A DNA stretch of 64,000 bases from Branchiostoma lanceolatum (taxonomy: Eukaryota; Chordata; Leptocardii; Amphioxiformes; Branchiostomatidae), in the NCBI RefSeq assembly GCF_035083965.1, contig NC_089740.1:15536552-15600551 (forward strand). Direction: 5' to 3'. The position numbers and the translations under genes are program-made. Below the pieces are notes generated by a model. That model was not told the origin of the DNA. It saw only the letters and a program-made list of their open reading frames with translations, and did not search any database. Every line of letters begins with the position of its first letter. The stretch's first letter is position 1. Of this stretch, positions 12,401 through 21,260 are shown in pieces.

Positions 12401-15400
12401 GTGTTGATGAGTGCAAGGAAGTCTATACCACGGGCCGTCTCTATTGAGTGATTTTGTAACAAATTCACAAGCTAATTAAAAGATTTATTTTTGTATGAAG
12501 ATCTTTTTTTCCAAATTGACGCACAGAATTGAGAGTTAAACCAGCTGGAAATGAGTTATAACGTCATAAATTATGGTCAAAAAGTCTATACCACCCACCG
12601 TCTCTATCAATTCACATTTGTAACGAGTTGGCAAGGTAAGAAAATTTAGTTTTATTTAGAGCGTTTGAAAGAGAAACCCACCGCGGCAGTGTTGTGGCAG
12701 TTGGGCACCATGGCGGCGCAGACAGCGAAGCCGATCTCGGGGTGACAGCCGGAGTTGATCAGCTGGGCGGTGTCGTTCAAGGTCACGGGGTCGGCCAGCA
12801 GCTCGGCCTGCGACCCGTGCCCCAGCAGGTTGGGAAACCCCGTGCTGTTGTACGGCACGAGGGTCCGGCAGGTGGCGTGGTGGATCGGTTCGCACGGAGC
12901 TGAAATCAAGATGTTTAACAAGAAAATATTTTTAAACTTTTACTACTTAAGAAGTATCTCCCAAGCATTGTTTTAGTCTGTCCGTCTGTTTGTGTGTCCG
13001 TGCGCTTTTCTTTGACATTCCGGCACATTCCGCATTAGATGAGCAAAAAGAAGACGTTTTATCATTGGTCGAAGGTGAATTCTTGTTGGTAGAAGTCAAT
13101 CTTAAGACGCAATTTAACTGTAGTTTTCAATATGACTGACGGAGGACGCCATAAGCTGCCAGATTTGATCCACTGCTTGCTGTCATGATAATGTCATTTC
13201 CGATCGAACAACCAACCAACCAACCAACCAACCAACCAACCAACCAACCAACCAACCAACCAACCAACCAACCAACCAACCAAACAAAAAAACGAACAAA
13301 CAGTACTGACCAGGGCGAGTACAGTTGCGTTCCGGAAGTGCGTCACAGAAAAGCGTGAGCCAGTGCTGCATGTCCCCCAGTACCGGCCCTGCACACGTTC
13401 TGATGACGTTACGGCAAAACGAACGACACGGCATTCTGTGGGTACAAAAAGATAAGTATGAGTCTATATTGGGGATTGTAATTTGTAAATCATTATCCTC
13501 TACAACTTTAGTGTGAGAGGAACAAGAATGTTGACGAATATGAATCCAAGTCGGACCACAAGATACTACTACTATGAACAATCGCATCATAAGTCTGTAA
13601 GAATATATAACGTTGGGTAACATAAATTCGCGGGGTACTTAAATTCGCGATTTTTCGAAAACGGGGTATTTAGGGATATGTGCTAGATGCAACATCAGTA
13701 ATACCGCTAGAAATGCAAACTTGACAGACTAACGTATTCAGAACACTGGCTGAAAAGCTTTGATAACCATGCATTAGAAGTAGGCGACGTCAAAAACTCT
13801 CCGTCCCTTATTGACAGAATCCGGGGGCTTCGTGGGAGAATCACACTGCACGGTTGTTCGCTGGTTTATAAGACAAGTGTCACATCTCCTGCCTGCTAAA
13901 CACAATTATTTACAAGACAACTTATTATAATCTCTTTTGCTAACCTGCAACTGGATTCTAAGTGTGATCAATCATCAAAACTCCTCTTTGTTGCTACAAC
14001 CTACGGCACGTGTATTTTCCCGCCGCCATATTATTAGCCAGAATCCTGTCGTCAAGCAGACGACAAAGGTTTGTGAGGAACACTTTTTTGTCTTTTGTGT
14101 GATAGTGGACTGAAGACGATATTTTCCTCAAAGTTTGCTCATAGCACAACAAGGAACACATGGACATAGTAGTATAACCATTGCTACGGCATCCAGCTAA
14201 CTTTCCATGAATAATGTACACGTTGCCATGACGGTGTGGATCGACTTTGAGTGACGTTCTACCAAGGACTTGGTTCTACCGACTCAACAAACGGGATGTT
14301 ACTGAAGGCCTGATGTGTGCGGTACGGCCGTTTTTTCGTGTATTTTTTTACTTGGACACGTCTATATCCATAGCACTCTCCTCAAGCCAAGGATGGAACG
14401 AATAGCTGCTGTATAAAATGTAATTAGCGGTAAGATATTCAAGACGAATCTCCTCTCCCGAAATAATGTTCACACCTGTCCGACAACACCGTCATTGTGC
14501 GTGCAGCGGACGGTAGTTTCAAGTTGAAATATTATGGTGTCAGCACGACTAGAGACAAAATCTACCATATATATGATTAGTGCAAAGATAGTACATGATA
14601 CTGACAGAATAATAGAAAAAAAGGATGGTTTATGGTTCTGCTAGATTGATTTCAGTCAACCATTATCGGAAAAATGGCGAATTTATGTTACCCAACGTTA
14701 GACGTTTGTTGATAAGGGTGAAAAAAATCCCAGTACATATCGTGTCTTGATACATTTACCTGATCACAAACGCATCCCCCCTACACTCACAACACACACA
14801 CGCACACACACACACACGCACACACACACAGACATATATATATATATATATACACACACACATACACACTCACAGAAACGTACCTCATCCCTTCAGGTGT
14901 GCACCGCGGGAACATGAGAGAGCACAGGAAGGTGTCCAGGTGGGGGCACCTGGTGACCATGTCCAGCGCCGTGAAGACGGCAGGTGCCACCGCCAGCGCC
15001 AGGTCCTGGTCGGGCAGCCCGAGGGGGTTCGGGAAACGGGTCTGGGCGTAGGGCAGAACCGAGCTGCAGCGGTCGTACAGGATGGGCGCGCATTCTGAAA
15101 TAGAGAATGATAGAGATCAAACTACCAAAATCTCCAGGTGCCATAGTCCGTCCGAATTAGAAGATACATGTAATAGTATCAAATAAGAATTTTTTTAAAA
15201 CGTCCAGTGCGAGGATTTATATATAACTCTGATCGACGTTTGAATCTATCGGATGGAGATGAATCCTACTAATTGGATGACAACAGGTGCCATTCTACAA
15301 TAGTTCACGATGAGACTGGATTTTAACATTTTGATTAAGCGTTGACACAACCAACACTTGTAGTCATGAATGTGTCCCTTTTTAAGCTGGGTTATTTACC

Positions 15401-18400
15401 TCTAACTGCCGCTTAAGCAAGACTAATGAATATGCCTTGTCATTACCGTATTTGGTAACAACAGGTGCCCATGGTACGTGTTTGTACAACATCACAATTA
15501 ACTCCGCCCAGCCAACCGTCCTTAACATCGCCTCTTCATCATCCCAGCAGTAAGCCGTTAGGATGACAGGGGATTGCTGAAAATTCTTCCTGCTTCCAGG
15601 GTCGTGTTTTAATAACAATCTCCTCAATGATTTCCATCATATTAACAGAATGAAGACCTTTATTGTACATCTAACACTGGACCAGTATTAGACTATGCTG
15701 AAGATGTGGATTATCATAATGACCTTGCTGGGATTGCCGGCTGAGCTCCCAGCTTTCAGGGTCGGGTTTTGATAGCATCTACACAATCATTTCCATCATG
15801 TTAATACTGGACTCGTATCAGCTATGCTGAAGCGCAACCCGATCACAATGAATGTGTTGGGACCGCTTTCTGTACTTTTACGGACGTAAGTTAATAACAA
15901 CAACTCATTGTTTTCCATCATGTTAAAACTGAAGTCGTATTAGACTATACTGAAGCAATCGTAGTGATTGTGCTTGGATTGACACTCTGAGCTTCAAGGG
16001 TCGTGTTTTAATAACAATCTACTCAATCATTTCCATCATGTTAACACTGGAATCGTCTTAGACTCTGCTGAAGAAGTAGCTTATTATAATGACCTTGCTG
16101 GGATTGTCGGTTAAGCTCCCAGCTTTCAGTGTCGTGGTTTAATAACATCTACTCAATAGACCGATCCTGTCGAACACCATATCGAACGTTTAGAACCCCG
16201 TGTTCTTTTTTGACGGAGGTGTTCGAAATAGAACGTTTAGAACCCATGTTCTTTTTTGACGGAGGTGTTCGAAATAGAACAGGGGGCGTGGCTTCGACCG
16301 TCTCGACCCTGGAATCGTATTAGACTCTGCTGAAGAAGTAGCTGATTACAATGAACGTGATGGGATTGCCAACCGTTGTTAGCACCTCTCCTTTATCCGA
16401 GCAGCTGTAAGGCGTCAGGATAATCTGGGATCGCCAGATGAGCTTCTTGCTCCCAGGGACGTTTTGAATAGCTAATATTTTCCACCATATTAACAGTGGA
16501 CTCGTGCTAGACTGTGCTGTCATAGCAGATAATGCCGATGAAGGTTAGACATCCAGGTAATAAGACATACATAAGACATACATAAGACATACATAAGACA
16601 TACATAAGACATACATAAGACATACATAAGACATAAATAAGACATACATAAGATATACAAGATAACAGTTACTCCACTAAGCAGCCGGATAGAGTTGTAA
16701 ACTGCCAAAGCAGCTTATCATAATGACTGTGCTAGGAATGAGCTAACAATAATCTTAACACTATATATAGACTTGTGTTAGACCATGTCGAAACAACAGA
16801 TTGCTATGATGACTGTGCTGGGATTGCCGACTGTCCTATTTGTTCCAATGACGTTTTAGTCAAAAGTTTATTGCAACTTCTTGCCCGCAGTCTTATTGCA
16901 AATACATTAAACACGAAAAGAACGGACAGTGAAAATGATTTTCTATGACTCTAGTTTAACTACTGACACTAAATTATAACCTATTAGGTTTCACTTCTTT
17001 TTCCGAGACAGTGGAAGATGAATGATCCCATTTCTGTAATGTGTGGGTTTTGTGAAGCTAATAATAGCTACTCATTATCTTACACCAAATTAACAATGGA
17101 CTAGGATGAGACTACATGCTGAAAGTACAGCTGGCTAAGATGCCTGTGCTAAGATTGTACGGCTAAGATTCCTGCTTCCAATGTCGTTTTATTATCAACT
17201 ACTCTACATTTTCACCATTCTATAAATGGAATCGTATTAGAATATACTGAAGCAGAAGCTGATTATAATGGCTGAATACGTATTACATGTTTAAAGAGGT
17301 ATTGCTACGTCGCCAGCTTATATTTCTGTGTAAAAATCGACTGCGTTTTATACACATCTTTTCCTCAAACCTCCTTCAAGTTTGCTCCTTTGTCAGACAC
17401 AACTGTTAACACTGTCAGAATCGACATGTTACTTTTAGTTCGTTCTAAAACAACAAGATGGGCAATTAAACCAATAACTGCATACGACTTAAAATGAACG
17501 AGACAGTCTGACACGAATTCAGTGAACACCAATACAGAAAACAAAGGCACTAATTAGCCAAGAAGTACAGCAAATGAGAATATAATTACACAATGTCCCT
17601 GGGTAGATTGCTTATCTCAGCAAAAGTACTTTCTTTACAGTGTATTGTCTTTTTGATTGGTTTCCTTACGAATGTAGAATGGTTCAATGAATCAACGGGA
17701 GGGTAGTTTTGGCCTGACGTTCCAACTAGGCTTCTGGTATGTATGTACATGTATTCATTCACCTATTCACACGTCTTGTCAAACATTTTGTTTTTCATAA
17801 TGTACAAGTGACGGCGGGAATATAAGTTGAGTACAACTTGAGTCCGCCGTCACTTCGTCTATGTCACTTTATTTGTATTATTTGATGTTTTCTTTGAATA
17901 ATAAAAAAAAAACTTAATAAATGTCATCCACAAATTGCATTTCCTCCCACGCTACGTATATTGGGTGCCATGATCACCTTATCTAATTAATTGTAATTAC
18001 TTGTTATTATGGAAAATCTACATGTGACATGTTACAGGTAACGTTACGCAAGGCACTACCAGAAAATAAACAATAAACAACATCACTTTACTACGTGTGT
18101 TTCGTAATGTCCTGATCACATCCGTCGTACGACGGACTTACGACAACAAATTGAGAACATTCTTGTGACAGTGGTGGAGTCATCGTACACAAATTCAGCT
18201 GTCAAAACCAGGTTATCGTAAATCGTTGTCAACAGTAACTTCTCTCACAGTCTCGCTAAAAACCGTACGAAACCAAAACAAACAGTCGTATGGAGATGTG
18301 ACAATACCCGTACAGACGCCATTGTCACATCATCAGCACCTGGCGGCGTACCTGTACGTAACAGGTGATACCAGCGCGCTGAGCCCCGGCGGCTTCGGGC

Positions 18401-18538
18401 CCAACCCTCCCAACCCCCGACCAACTCACCTCCGACTCTCGGCGGTTCTCTCTGCGGGCCCTTCTCCCCCAAACTGCCTCTCAACAGCGTTAGAACACTG
18501 ATAATCCACAGGAAAATACTTGTCGCCCCAGCCGACAT
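1715..18538 (-). CDS. Secreted multi-Frizzled-CRD protein, 15 exons, 3' end outside window
   Basis: The gene encodes an N-terminal signal peptide followed by six tandem Frizzled (FZ) cysteine-rich domains. Exons, 5' to 3' on the minus strand: 18538-18430, 15094-14884, 13435-13311, 12899-12682, 12242-12065, 10821-10605, 9690-9536, 9149-9114, 8672-8459, 7774-7647, 6170-6117, 5178-4965, 4095-3971, 3128-2911, 1871-1715. All have AG/GT borders, and the joined 2359 bases stay open (about 786 residues). FZ domains usually bind Wnt lipid or act in matrix and receptor proteins; the ligand here is unknown. Each CRD uses two exons, and CRD units begin and end in phase 1, so they can be shuffled or duplicated. 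No transmembrane segment, protease or kinase domain appears before the window edge, so the protein may be secreted or may continue into another domain (corin-like proteins, for example, combine FZ domains with others). High confidence in the domains, moderate in completeness. Confidence 0.88.
2505..2690 (+). repeat. tRNA-derived SINE-like element
   Basis: The segment holds an A-box-like TAGCCTAGTGGTTAAGGC and a B-box-like GGTTCAAATCC at tRNA-like spacing, then a unique tail and a short (CATCTA)n run. The stems of a functional tRNA do not pair well, so it is better read as a tRNA-derived retroposon than as a tRNA gene. Confidence 0.5.
2640..2906 (-). mobile_element. Non-LTR retrotransposon 3' fragment
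   Basis: The minus strand encodes [16 protein letters not shown] followed by [14 protein letters not shown], close to the C-terminal end common in CR1/L2-type LINE reverse transcriptase ORFs. It is followed by a short 3' region and a (GATGTA)n-like tail. It begins within a few bases of the exon 14 donor. It is 5' truncated and inactive. Confidence 0.6.
3971..5178 (-). CDS. FZ CRD5 (exons 12 and 13), lacks cysteines 3 and 8
   Basis: Exon 12 is 5178-4965 and exon 13 is 4095-3971, with phases 1-2-1. The domain keeps C1, C2, C4, C5, C6, C7, C9 and C10. C3 is replaced by His (GDHPHLEF versus TRCPHLDT in CRD1) and C8 by Tyr ([10 protein letters not shown] versus [10 protein letters not shown]). 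In the known FZ fold C3 pairs with C8, so one whole disulfide has been lost while the frame and all other positions are kept. Confidence 0.87.
4096..4425 (-). repeat. Five-copy repeat at the exon 13 acceptor, with (CAT)n blocks
   Basis: The intron sequence directly upstream of the exon 13 acceptor (on the plus strand TAACAAGAGATATTTTATAG and onward) occurs five times, at about 4099, 4182, 4244, 4326 and 4382. Copies are separated by (CAT)n runs of variable length. The long Asp or Met reading frames here are products of the triplet repeat. A tandem CTCCAAGAATTCCTCTTTTT repeat follows at about 4500-4610. Confidence 0.85.
5214..5463. mobile_element. Foldback/MITE element with 10-base target duplication
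   Basis: The ends are perfect inverted repeats (GAGGGCCTGCATG and CATGCAGGCCCTC), flanked on both sides by ATAAATAAAT (5204-5213 and 5464-5473). The interior consists of about six degenerate repeats of a CTCTACGnTAAATTnAGAAAG unit. No ORF. It lies in the intron upstream of exon 12. Confidence 0.75.
5984..6116 (-). repeat. Two extra copies of the exon 11 donor edge
   Basis: On the minus strand the exon end AGCGCTG and donor GTCAGTATGATCC, plus following intron, recur at about 6021 and 6068 with the true exon end at 6117. The period is about 47 bases. One copy has AGCACTG in place of AGCGCTG. Confidence 0.85.
6117..6170 (-). CDS. FZ-CRD gene exon 11: 54-base linker exon
   Basis: The exon lies between a TTCCAG acceptor and a GTCAGT donor, with phase 1 on both sides. 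It encodes a Pro/Glu/Asn-rich linker ([17 protein letters not shown]) between CRD4 and CRD5. It could be skipped in frame. Its donor edge is copied twice downstream with a period of about 47 bases. Confidence 0.72.
6250..6382 (+). mobile_element. LINE 3' tail with (AAAC)n end
   Basis: The words GCCAGGCGATACTGTATTCC and TGGTTAAATAAATAAACAAAC have the form of a CR1/L2-type 3' end with a short-unit tail. There is no ORF. Confidence 0.45.
6385..7020. repeat. Two-unit direct repeat of about 300-350 bases
   Basis: The segment from GGACTTTCTnAGCAGGTTCAA to GACAAAGACTGGTCA occurs twice, at 6385-6733 and 6745-7014. The first unit contains an internal (TTCCATTTCG)n minisatellite at about 6570-6650. 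The pair is intronic. Confidence 0.8.
7123..7345 (-). repeat. Two degenerate copies of the exon 10 donor edge
   Basis: The minus-strand exon end (ACAACTGTGTTGCAGCCG then GTGAGT) is echoed at 7256-7340, where the donor is still perfect, and at 7123-7200 in a more mutated form. An unrelated interspersed repeat (7345-7565) now separates them from the true exon end at 7647. Confidence 0.8.
7345..7565. repeat. Interspersed repeat family R1, copy 1
   Basis: It begins with a word like AGTTTATTGCAAGTTC and ends with a core like TTGGAAGCAGTGGAAGACGA. The same order is seen at 16855-17045 and 37745-37940. On the minus strand the element would end in AATAAACT, as a retroposon with its own polyadenylation signal might. 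No ORF. Confidence 0.65.
7647..8672 (-). CDS. FZ CRD4 (exons 9 and 10), type A
   Basis: Exon 9 is 8672-8459 (donor GTTAGT) and exon 10 is 7774-7647 (donor GTGAGT), with phases 1-2-1. All ten cysteines are present ([31 protein letters not shown]). Exon 9 is flanked upstream by two copies of its acceptor edge. Exon 10 is flanked downstream by two older copies of its donor edge. Confidence 0.87.
7868..7965 (+). mobile_element. LINE 3' tail with (AAATG)n end
   Basis: A segment ending TTGATCCTGGATGAAATGAA followed by a short-unit tail resembles a second LINE 3' terminus, different from the one at 6.3 kb. Confidence 0.4.
8760..8970 (-). repeat. Two extra copies of the exon 9 acceptor edge
   Basis: The first 55-60 bases of exon 9 ([19 protein letters not shown]) with the acceptor and about 85 bases of intron are repeated twice upstream, with a period near 146 bases (about 8625, 8771 and 8917). 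The copies carry scattered substitutions. Confidence 0.9.
9114..9149 (-). CDS. FZ-CRD gene exon 8: 36-base linker exon
   Basis: This short exon lies between a CACAG acceptor and a GTACGT donor. It encodes a linker ending in MTKPHNTT, with a possible N-glycosylation site NTT. It enters and leaves in phase 1, so it could be skipped without a frameshift. Its sequence resembles the PHN-type tails after CRD2 and CRD6 and exon 11. Confidence 0.7.
9312..9515. repeat. Composite (CA)n, (GA)n and (AAAC)n microsatellite
   Basis: Runs of CACACA, AGAGAG and AAACA follow one another in the intron just after the exon 7 donor. The long low-complexity reading frames on both strands here are products of the repeat. 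Confidence 0.95.
9536..10821 (-). CDS. FZ CRD3 (exons 6 and 7), type A
   Basis: Exon 6 is 10821-10605 and exon 7 is 9690-9536, with phases 1-2-1. All ten cysteines are present ([32 protein letters not shown]). Both exons have tandem copies of their acceptor edge in the intron upstream: 10.86-11.7 kb for exon 6 and 9.7-9.98 kb for exon 7. Only the copy of exon 7 at 9690-9536 runs through to a proper donor (GTCAGT). Confidence 0.88.
9691..9975 (-). repeat. Two partial copies of the exon 7 acceptor edge
   Basis: A 133-base unit (intron end, acceptor and the first 115 or so bases of exon 7) is repeated upstream, at offsets of +133 and +266 from the true exon. Both copies break off after CTCCTGCCC with no donor. 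The copy furthest upstream uses a different intron sequence before its AG. Confidence 0.9.
10860..11780 (-). repeat. Six extra copies of the exon 6 acceptor edge
   Basis: The exon 6 start ([20 protein letters not shown]) with its TTTCAG-type acceptor is repeated about every 150-157 bases at roughly 10968, 11117, 11271, 11428, 11582 and 11681 (the last is short). Each is linked to the intron word GTGCTGCCGTTAGGGGGCGC. All copies lie upstream of the true exon and none has a complete exon body. Confidence 0.92.
12065..12899 (-). CDS. FZ CRD2 (exons 4 and 5), type B, classical
   Basis: Exon 4 is 12899-12682 and exon 5 is 12242-12065, with phases 1-0-1. This is the most canonical CRD. It has PCEPI, then [18 protein letters not shown] with [32 protein letters not shown], and [12 protein letters not shown], the usual FZ pattern around C9. 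All ten cysteines are present. A Ser/Thr/Asn-rich tail follows, with N-glycosylation motifs NET and NKT. Confidence 0.9.
13208..13284. repeat. (AACC)n microsatellite
   Basis: About 19 uninterrupted AACC units lie in the intron after exon 3. The Gly-Trp-Leu-Val reading frame is an artefact. Confidence 0.97.
13311..15094 (-). CDS. FZ CRD1 (exons 2 and 3), type A
   Basis: Exon 2 is 15094-14884 and exon 3 is 13435-13311. All ten FZ cysteines are present: C1 in ECAPI, C2 in [10 protein letters not shown]3 in TRCPHL, C4 in FLCSLMFP, C5 in PRCTP, then MPC, SFC, RTC, LFC and RNC. Exon 2 runs from phase 1 to phase 2 and exon 3 from phase 2 to phase 1. The intron between them carries a 1.09 kb inverted-repeat element (13608-14700). 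This type A CRD lacks the classical WP motif before C9 and has an [10 protein letters not shown] segment shared with CRD3 and CRD4. Confidence 0.88.
13608..14700. mobile_element. 1.09 kb non-autonomous TIR element in an intron
   Basis: The ends are perfect inverted repeats of 24 bases, starting TAACGTTGGGTAACATAAAT on the left and mirrored at 14677-14700. The interior has no convincing transposase ORF; the longest frame is 75 codons without recognisable motifs. It lies between exons 2 and 3. The length of the target duplication could not be fixed. Confidence 0.75.
14790..14870. repeat. (CA)n/(TA)n microsatellite
   Basis: Simple CACA and TATA runs lie a few bases downstream of the exon 2 donor on the gene strand. 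Confidence 0.95.
16155..16310. mobile_element. Element with TAGACCGATCC end and internal 61-base repeat
   Basis: The left end ATAGACCGATCCTG matches ends seen at 18.95 kb and 53.3 kb. Inside, a unit of about 61 bases (CGAACGTTTAGAACCC through GACGGAGGTGTTCGAAATAG) is repeated twice. The right end is unclear. Confidence 0.45.
16559..16655. repeat. 11-base minisatellite
   Basis: About nine units of ATAAGACATAC lie in intron 1 of the FZ-CRD gene. Confidence 0.93.
16855..17045. repeat. Interspersed repeat family R1, copy 2
   Basis: It shares the order TTTATTGCAACTTCTTGCCCG, then GGTTTCACTTCTTTTTCCGA, then CAGTGGAAGATGAATGATCCC with the copies at 7.4 kb and 37.8 kb. Confidence 0.6.
17806..17855. 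repeat. Hairpin-forming inverted repeat
   Basis: AAGTGACGGCGG (17806-17817) pairs perfectly with CCGCCGTCACTT (17844-17855). A second short inverted pair (AAGTT and AACTT) lies in the loop. It may be a foldback remnant. Confidence 0.8.
18430..18538 (-). CDS. FZ-CRD gene exon 1: start codon and signal peptide
   Basis: The exon starts [20 protein letters not shown], a basic-poor N-terminus followed by a hydrophobic core of about 15 residues and then GSLGEKGPQ. This is a typical cleavable signal peptide. It ends GTC GGA G followed by GTGAGT, a strong donor in phase 1. That matches exon 2, where G joins AA to give Glu followed by the first CRD cysteine. No clear TATA box was seen upstream. Confidence 0.82.
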
Positions 18539-18539
18539 G

Positions 18540-19600
18540 TTGGCTGGATCGTCAGTAAAATCTCAAACACTAGGAACTGATCATGCGTCACAGATAACCG
18601 GTAGAACATCTAAATCTATCAGACGAGCTGTAGGATGCAGGGGTGTGGCGTTGGGAATTATCATTCTAATGAGCTCATCGCTTGGTAACGAGGCGCAAAC
18701 GTCACAGCAAAGGTGTCTTCGTGATGCGGCCTGAGGTCAATAAACCGATCTCATAGCCCAACCCGTCTCCGTCAAGACGTAGAAACGGAAAATAGAAACA
18801 TACAAATGCAAATATTTGACGGACATACGGCCACTGTCATTGGACGAACCAAGGAGGTTAAAATAGGAATTTAACCTCCTTGGACGAACCGATGATTGTC
18901 ATGCTGCCATTGATGGCACTTCTGATTGTGACGGACAGTCAGGATCGGTCTATTTATGGTTCTTTACAAAAGATAATTGACGTGACATTTTGTATGTCTG
19001 ATAGCTGAATGTTCCGTAAGGCGCCGATCTCTTTAGTCGTGCGATGTCCGTACGATCGATCGCAAACTCAAGACATTCTTGGGATTGTCGTGCGTACGTC
19101 GTACAGAATATAGCTGTCTTTCTACCGGAAAAGTTGTCTTAGCTAGATTCTTGTCAGTTGGTCCTGTTACAGCCTGACTGAATATTCTGTAACATTAAAA
19201 TCGTACGACGACCTATGACGATGGTGACCGCGACGTAGGATATTTCAGGTCCATCCACACAAGACCGCTTTGACGGACATGAGTATCAAAGTCAAAATAA
19301 AAAATAAAATATAAACATGAACCAAAATTAAGAAAAAAATATGGTGCCCAAATAGAACAAAGCAGATTTGACAAAAATGATTTGATAATCCAACAAATCC
19401 ATCATGATTGTCAACATATAGCTAATTGTCCTCATTTGCAAAGCTAAAGATGCGCCCGAGAGGTCGTTCTAATACTAGTCGCCTCAGGCTGGCTAGACGA
19501 TTAACATGGCATCTCGTACGTACATCCAGTAGTCGCCATGGCTATGTGGTCTGGTAGCGAAATACAACACTCAAGCTTTAAATTTGCAAGACTCTTGAAT
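18540..19600. other. 5' flank of the FZ-CRD gene with short inverted-repeat elements
   Basis: No coding exon is seen. It contains a perfect 14-base stem hairpin at 18849-18883. A possible MITE at 18735-18955 has ends resembling ATAGACCGATCC. A GTCGTACGACG-rich segment at about 19030-19110 resembles ones at 18100-18240 and 23520-23600. Core promoter motifs were not evident. Confidence 0.5.
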
Positions 19601-20199
19601 TCGAAAAGGTTTATCCTAGTGAAATATAGGTATAGAGCATTGACGACGTATTGTCAGAGAAATAAAGTTGACGATTAGTCGAAAGAAGATAGATTTGTTT
19701 CTCGGTCTCAAAACTGGGTCATGTTGTCTTGTATAAGCGTCATCGGTAACCAAGCAACGAGTCGAGGGTAATCTAGGGGTCAAAATGTCGTCTCTCATTT
19801 TGTGAAAGAAATAATAATCTTATCGACTGAGACGCTTGTATGGTCCTCAGCAATCTACTGAATGAATAGTAAAAACAAAAAACAGGAATACCTGAACACG
19901 AATACAGAATTGTGGGATAAGATGGGATCCCTACAAATATACTCTTACATATGTAATAATCTAATAATCTCTCTACATTTTGTCCTAAAGATCGAACGTA
20001 TGGTTTTATCTGTACAAATTGATAATTTGTTCGTTTTGATGATGGATACTTTGAAAACTGGGCCAACTTCTAATACATCTATATAATGACCTCTGTATGT
20101 TCTACAAAAATTATATATGGATATGATCTACTTTAGTATTCCGAACAAAAGAATAATTTTTCCGTCTTGAGGGATAATTTTCGTGCCAACGTAGGGCCG

Positions 20200-21260
20200 A
20201 AAACTGGGCCGCATTATCCTGTGTTTTATCCGTGACCTGGCAACATTGTCTGTCCAGTAACGGGCTAATCTGGCCAAGAAAAGTGTGAAAATAAGACCTC
20301 CACCGCCCACAGGTGTTTGTATTGTGTCCTATTTGCGGCTGATTGCCTCCTCTCTCTGTATGGAGCCAGACGCATGGCTGAACAGATGTCTCCAAGCGTA
20401 GGCACGACATGGGCTTGCTTTATCTACCCATTTCGCTTATTCTGTAGGTACATCTAATGTAGTAAGTTTCCTAACTGGGTAAATTAGACGCCAAAGATGA
20501 AACAAACGTTAACGGATTGATAAGTGGCGAAGTAAAGTGTGAGGGAGTGTCTGTCATAACCAGCAGGTGTTTGAATTGTGCTCTATTTACGGCTGACCGT
20601 CTTTTCTCTTCGCAGTCAGAGGCGTGAATGGAGCGGATGTGTCTAAAGCAGCTGATGTTTTCAGATCTCCAAGCGTATGAGCGACATGGGTTGCTGTTTT
20701 TTTTACCTCTTTCACTTGGTCTGTAAGAATATCTGATGAAGTAAGTTTTCTAATTGGATAGAATAGACAACAAAAACACAACAGACTGGTTGATATGGCC
20801 AAGACAAGTGAGGAGAAGCCTGTCAAACCCCCCAGGTGGTTGTGTTGTGTTCTATTCACGGCTGATTGCCCTCTCTCTTTGCGACAGGAAGCCGAACGAG
20901 CTTAGATTAACAAGGCTTAAAAGCGCGGGTGTCTACAACAGCTGATAAGTTTGAGATCTCCAGGCAGACGGACGGTCTGCCGTTTTTTGTACATGATCAC
21001 CTCGATGCTCAAGTTGCCAATTCTTTATTGTTTTTTCGCACCATTGTGAGGGGGGGGGTTATGCTACACTGATCACACTAAGGCAGTGGCCTGAACCCCC
21101 TTCAAGCGAGGAGTCTTGCCTACTTTTGCACATAGCTATATGTTCAGATGTCTTGGTCCGTTTTTGTTCACGCCTTTCGCTCATTTTGTAGGTATAACGT
21201 TATCTGATGTAGTAAGTTTCCTGACTGGACGAAATAGACGACACGAATAAGCCAGGCGCA
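20200..21260. repeat. Diverged tandem repeat of about 300 bases, four units
   Basis: The words CAGGTGTTTGnATTGTG, TATTTnCGGCTGA, AGATCTCCAAGCGTA, GACATGGG and GTAAGTTTnCTAACTGG recur in the same order near 20.3, 20.55, 20.85 and 21.15 kb. There is no open frame across units. It is an old, decayed repeat with unknown role. Confidence 0.65.

Larger units (their letters stand above)
15540..17300. repeat. Diverged satellite of about 130-160 bases in intron 1
   Basis: Variants of TTTCCATCATGTTAACACTG and CTGAAGAAGTAGCTGATTA, with GGGATTGCCG and AGCTCCCAGC words, recur about nine times. The array is interrupted by an element at 16155-16310, an 11-base minisatellite at 16559-16655 and an R1 repeat at 16855-17045. 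Confidence 0.75.

Noticed and set aside
13183-13394. GWLVGWLV frame
   Set aside because: It is a translation of the AACC microsatellite beyond the exon 3 donor.
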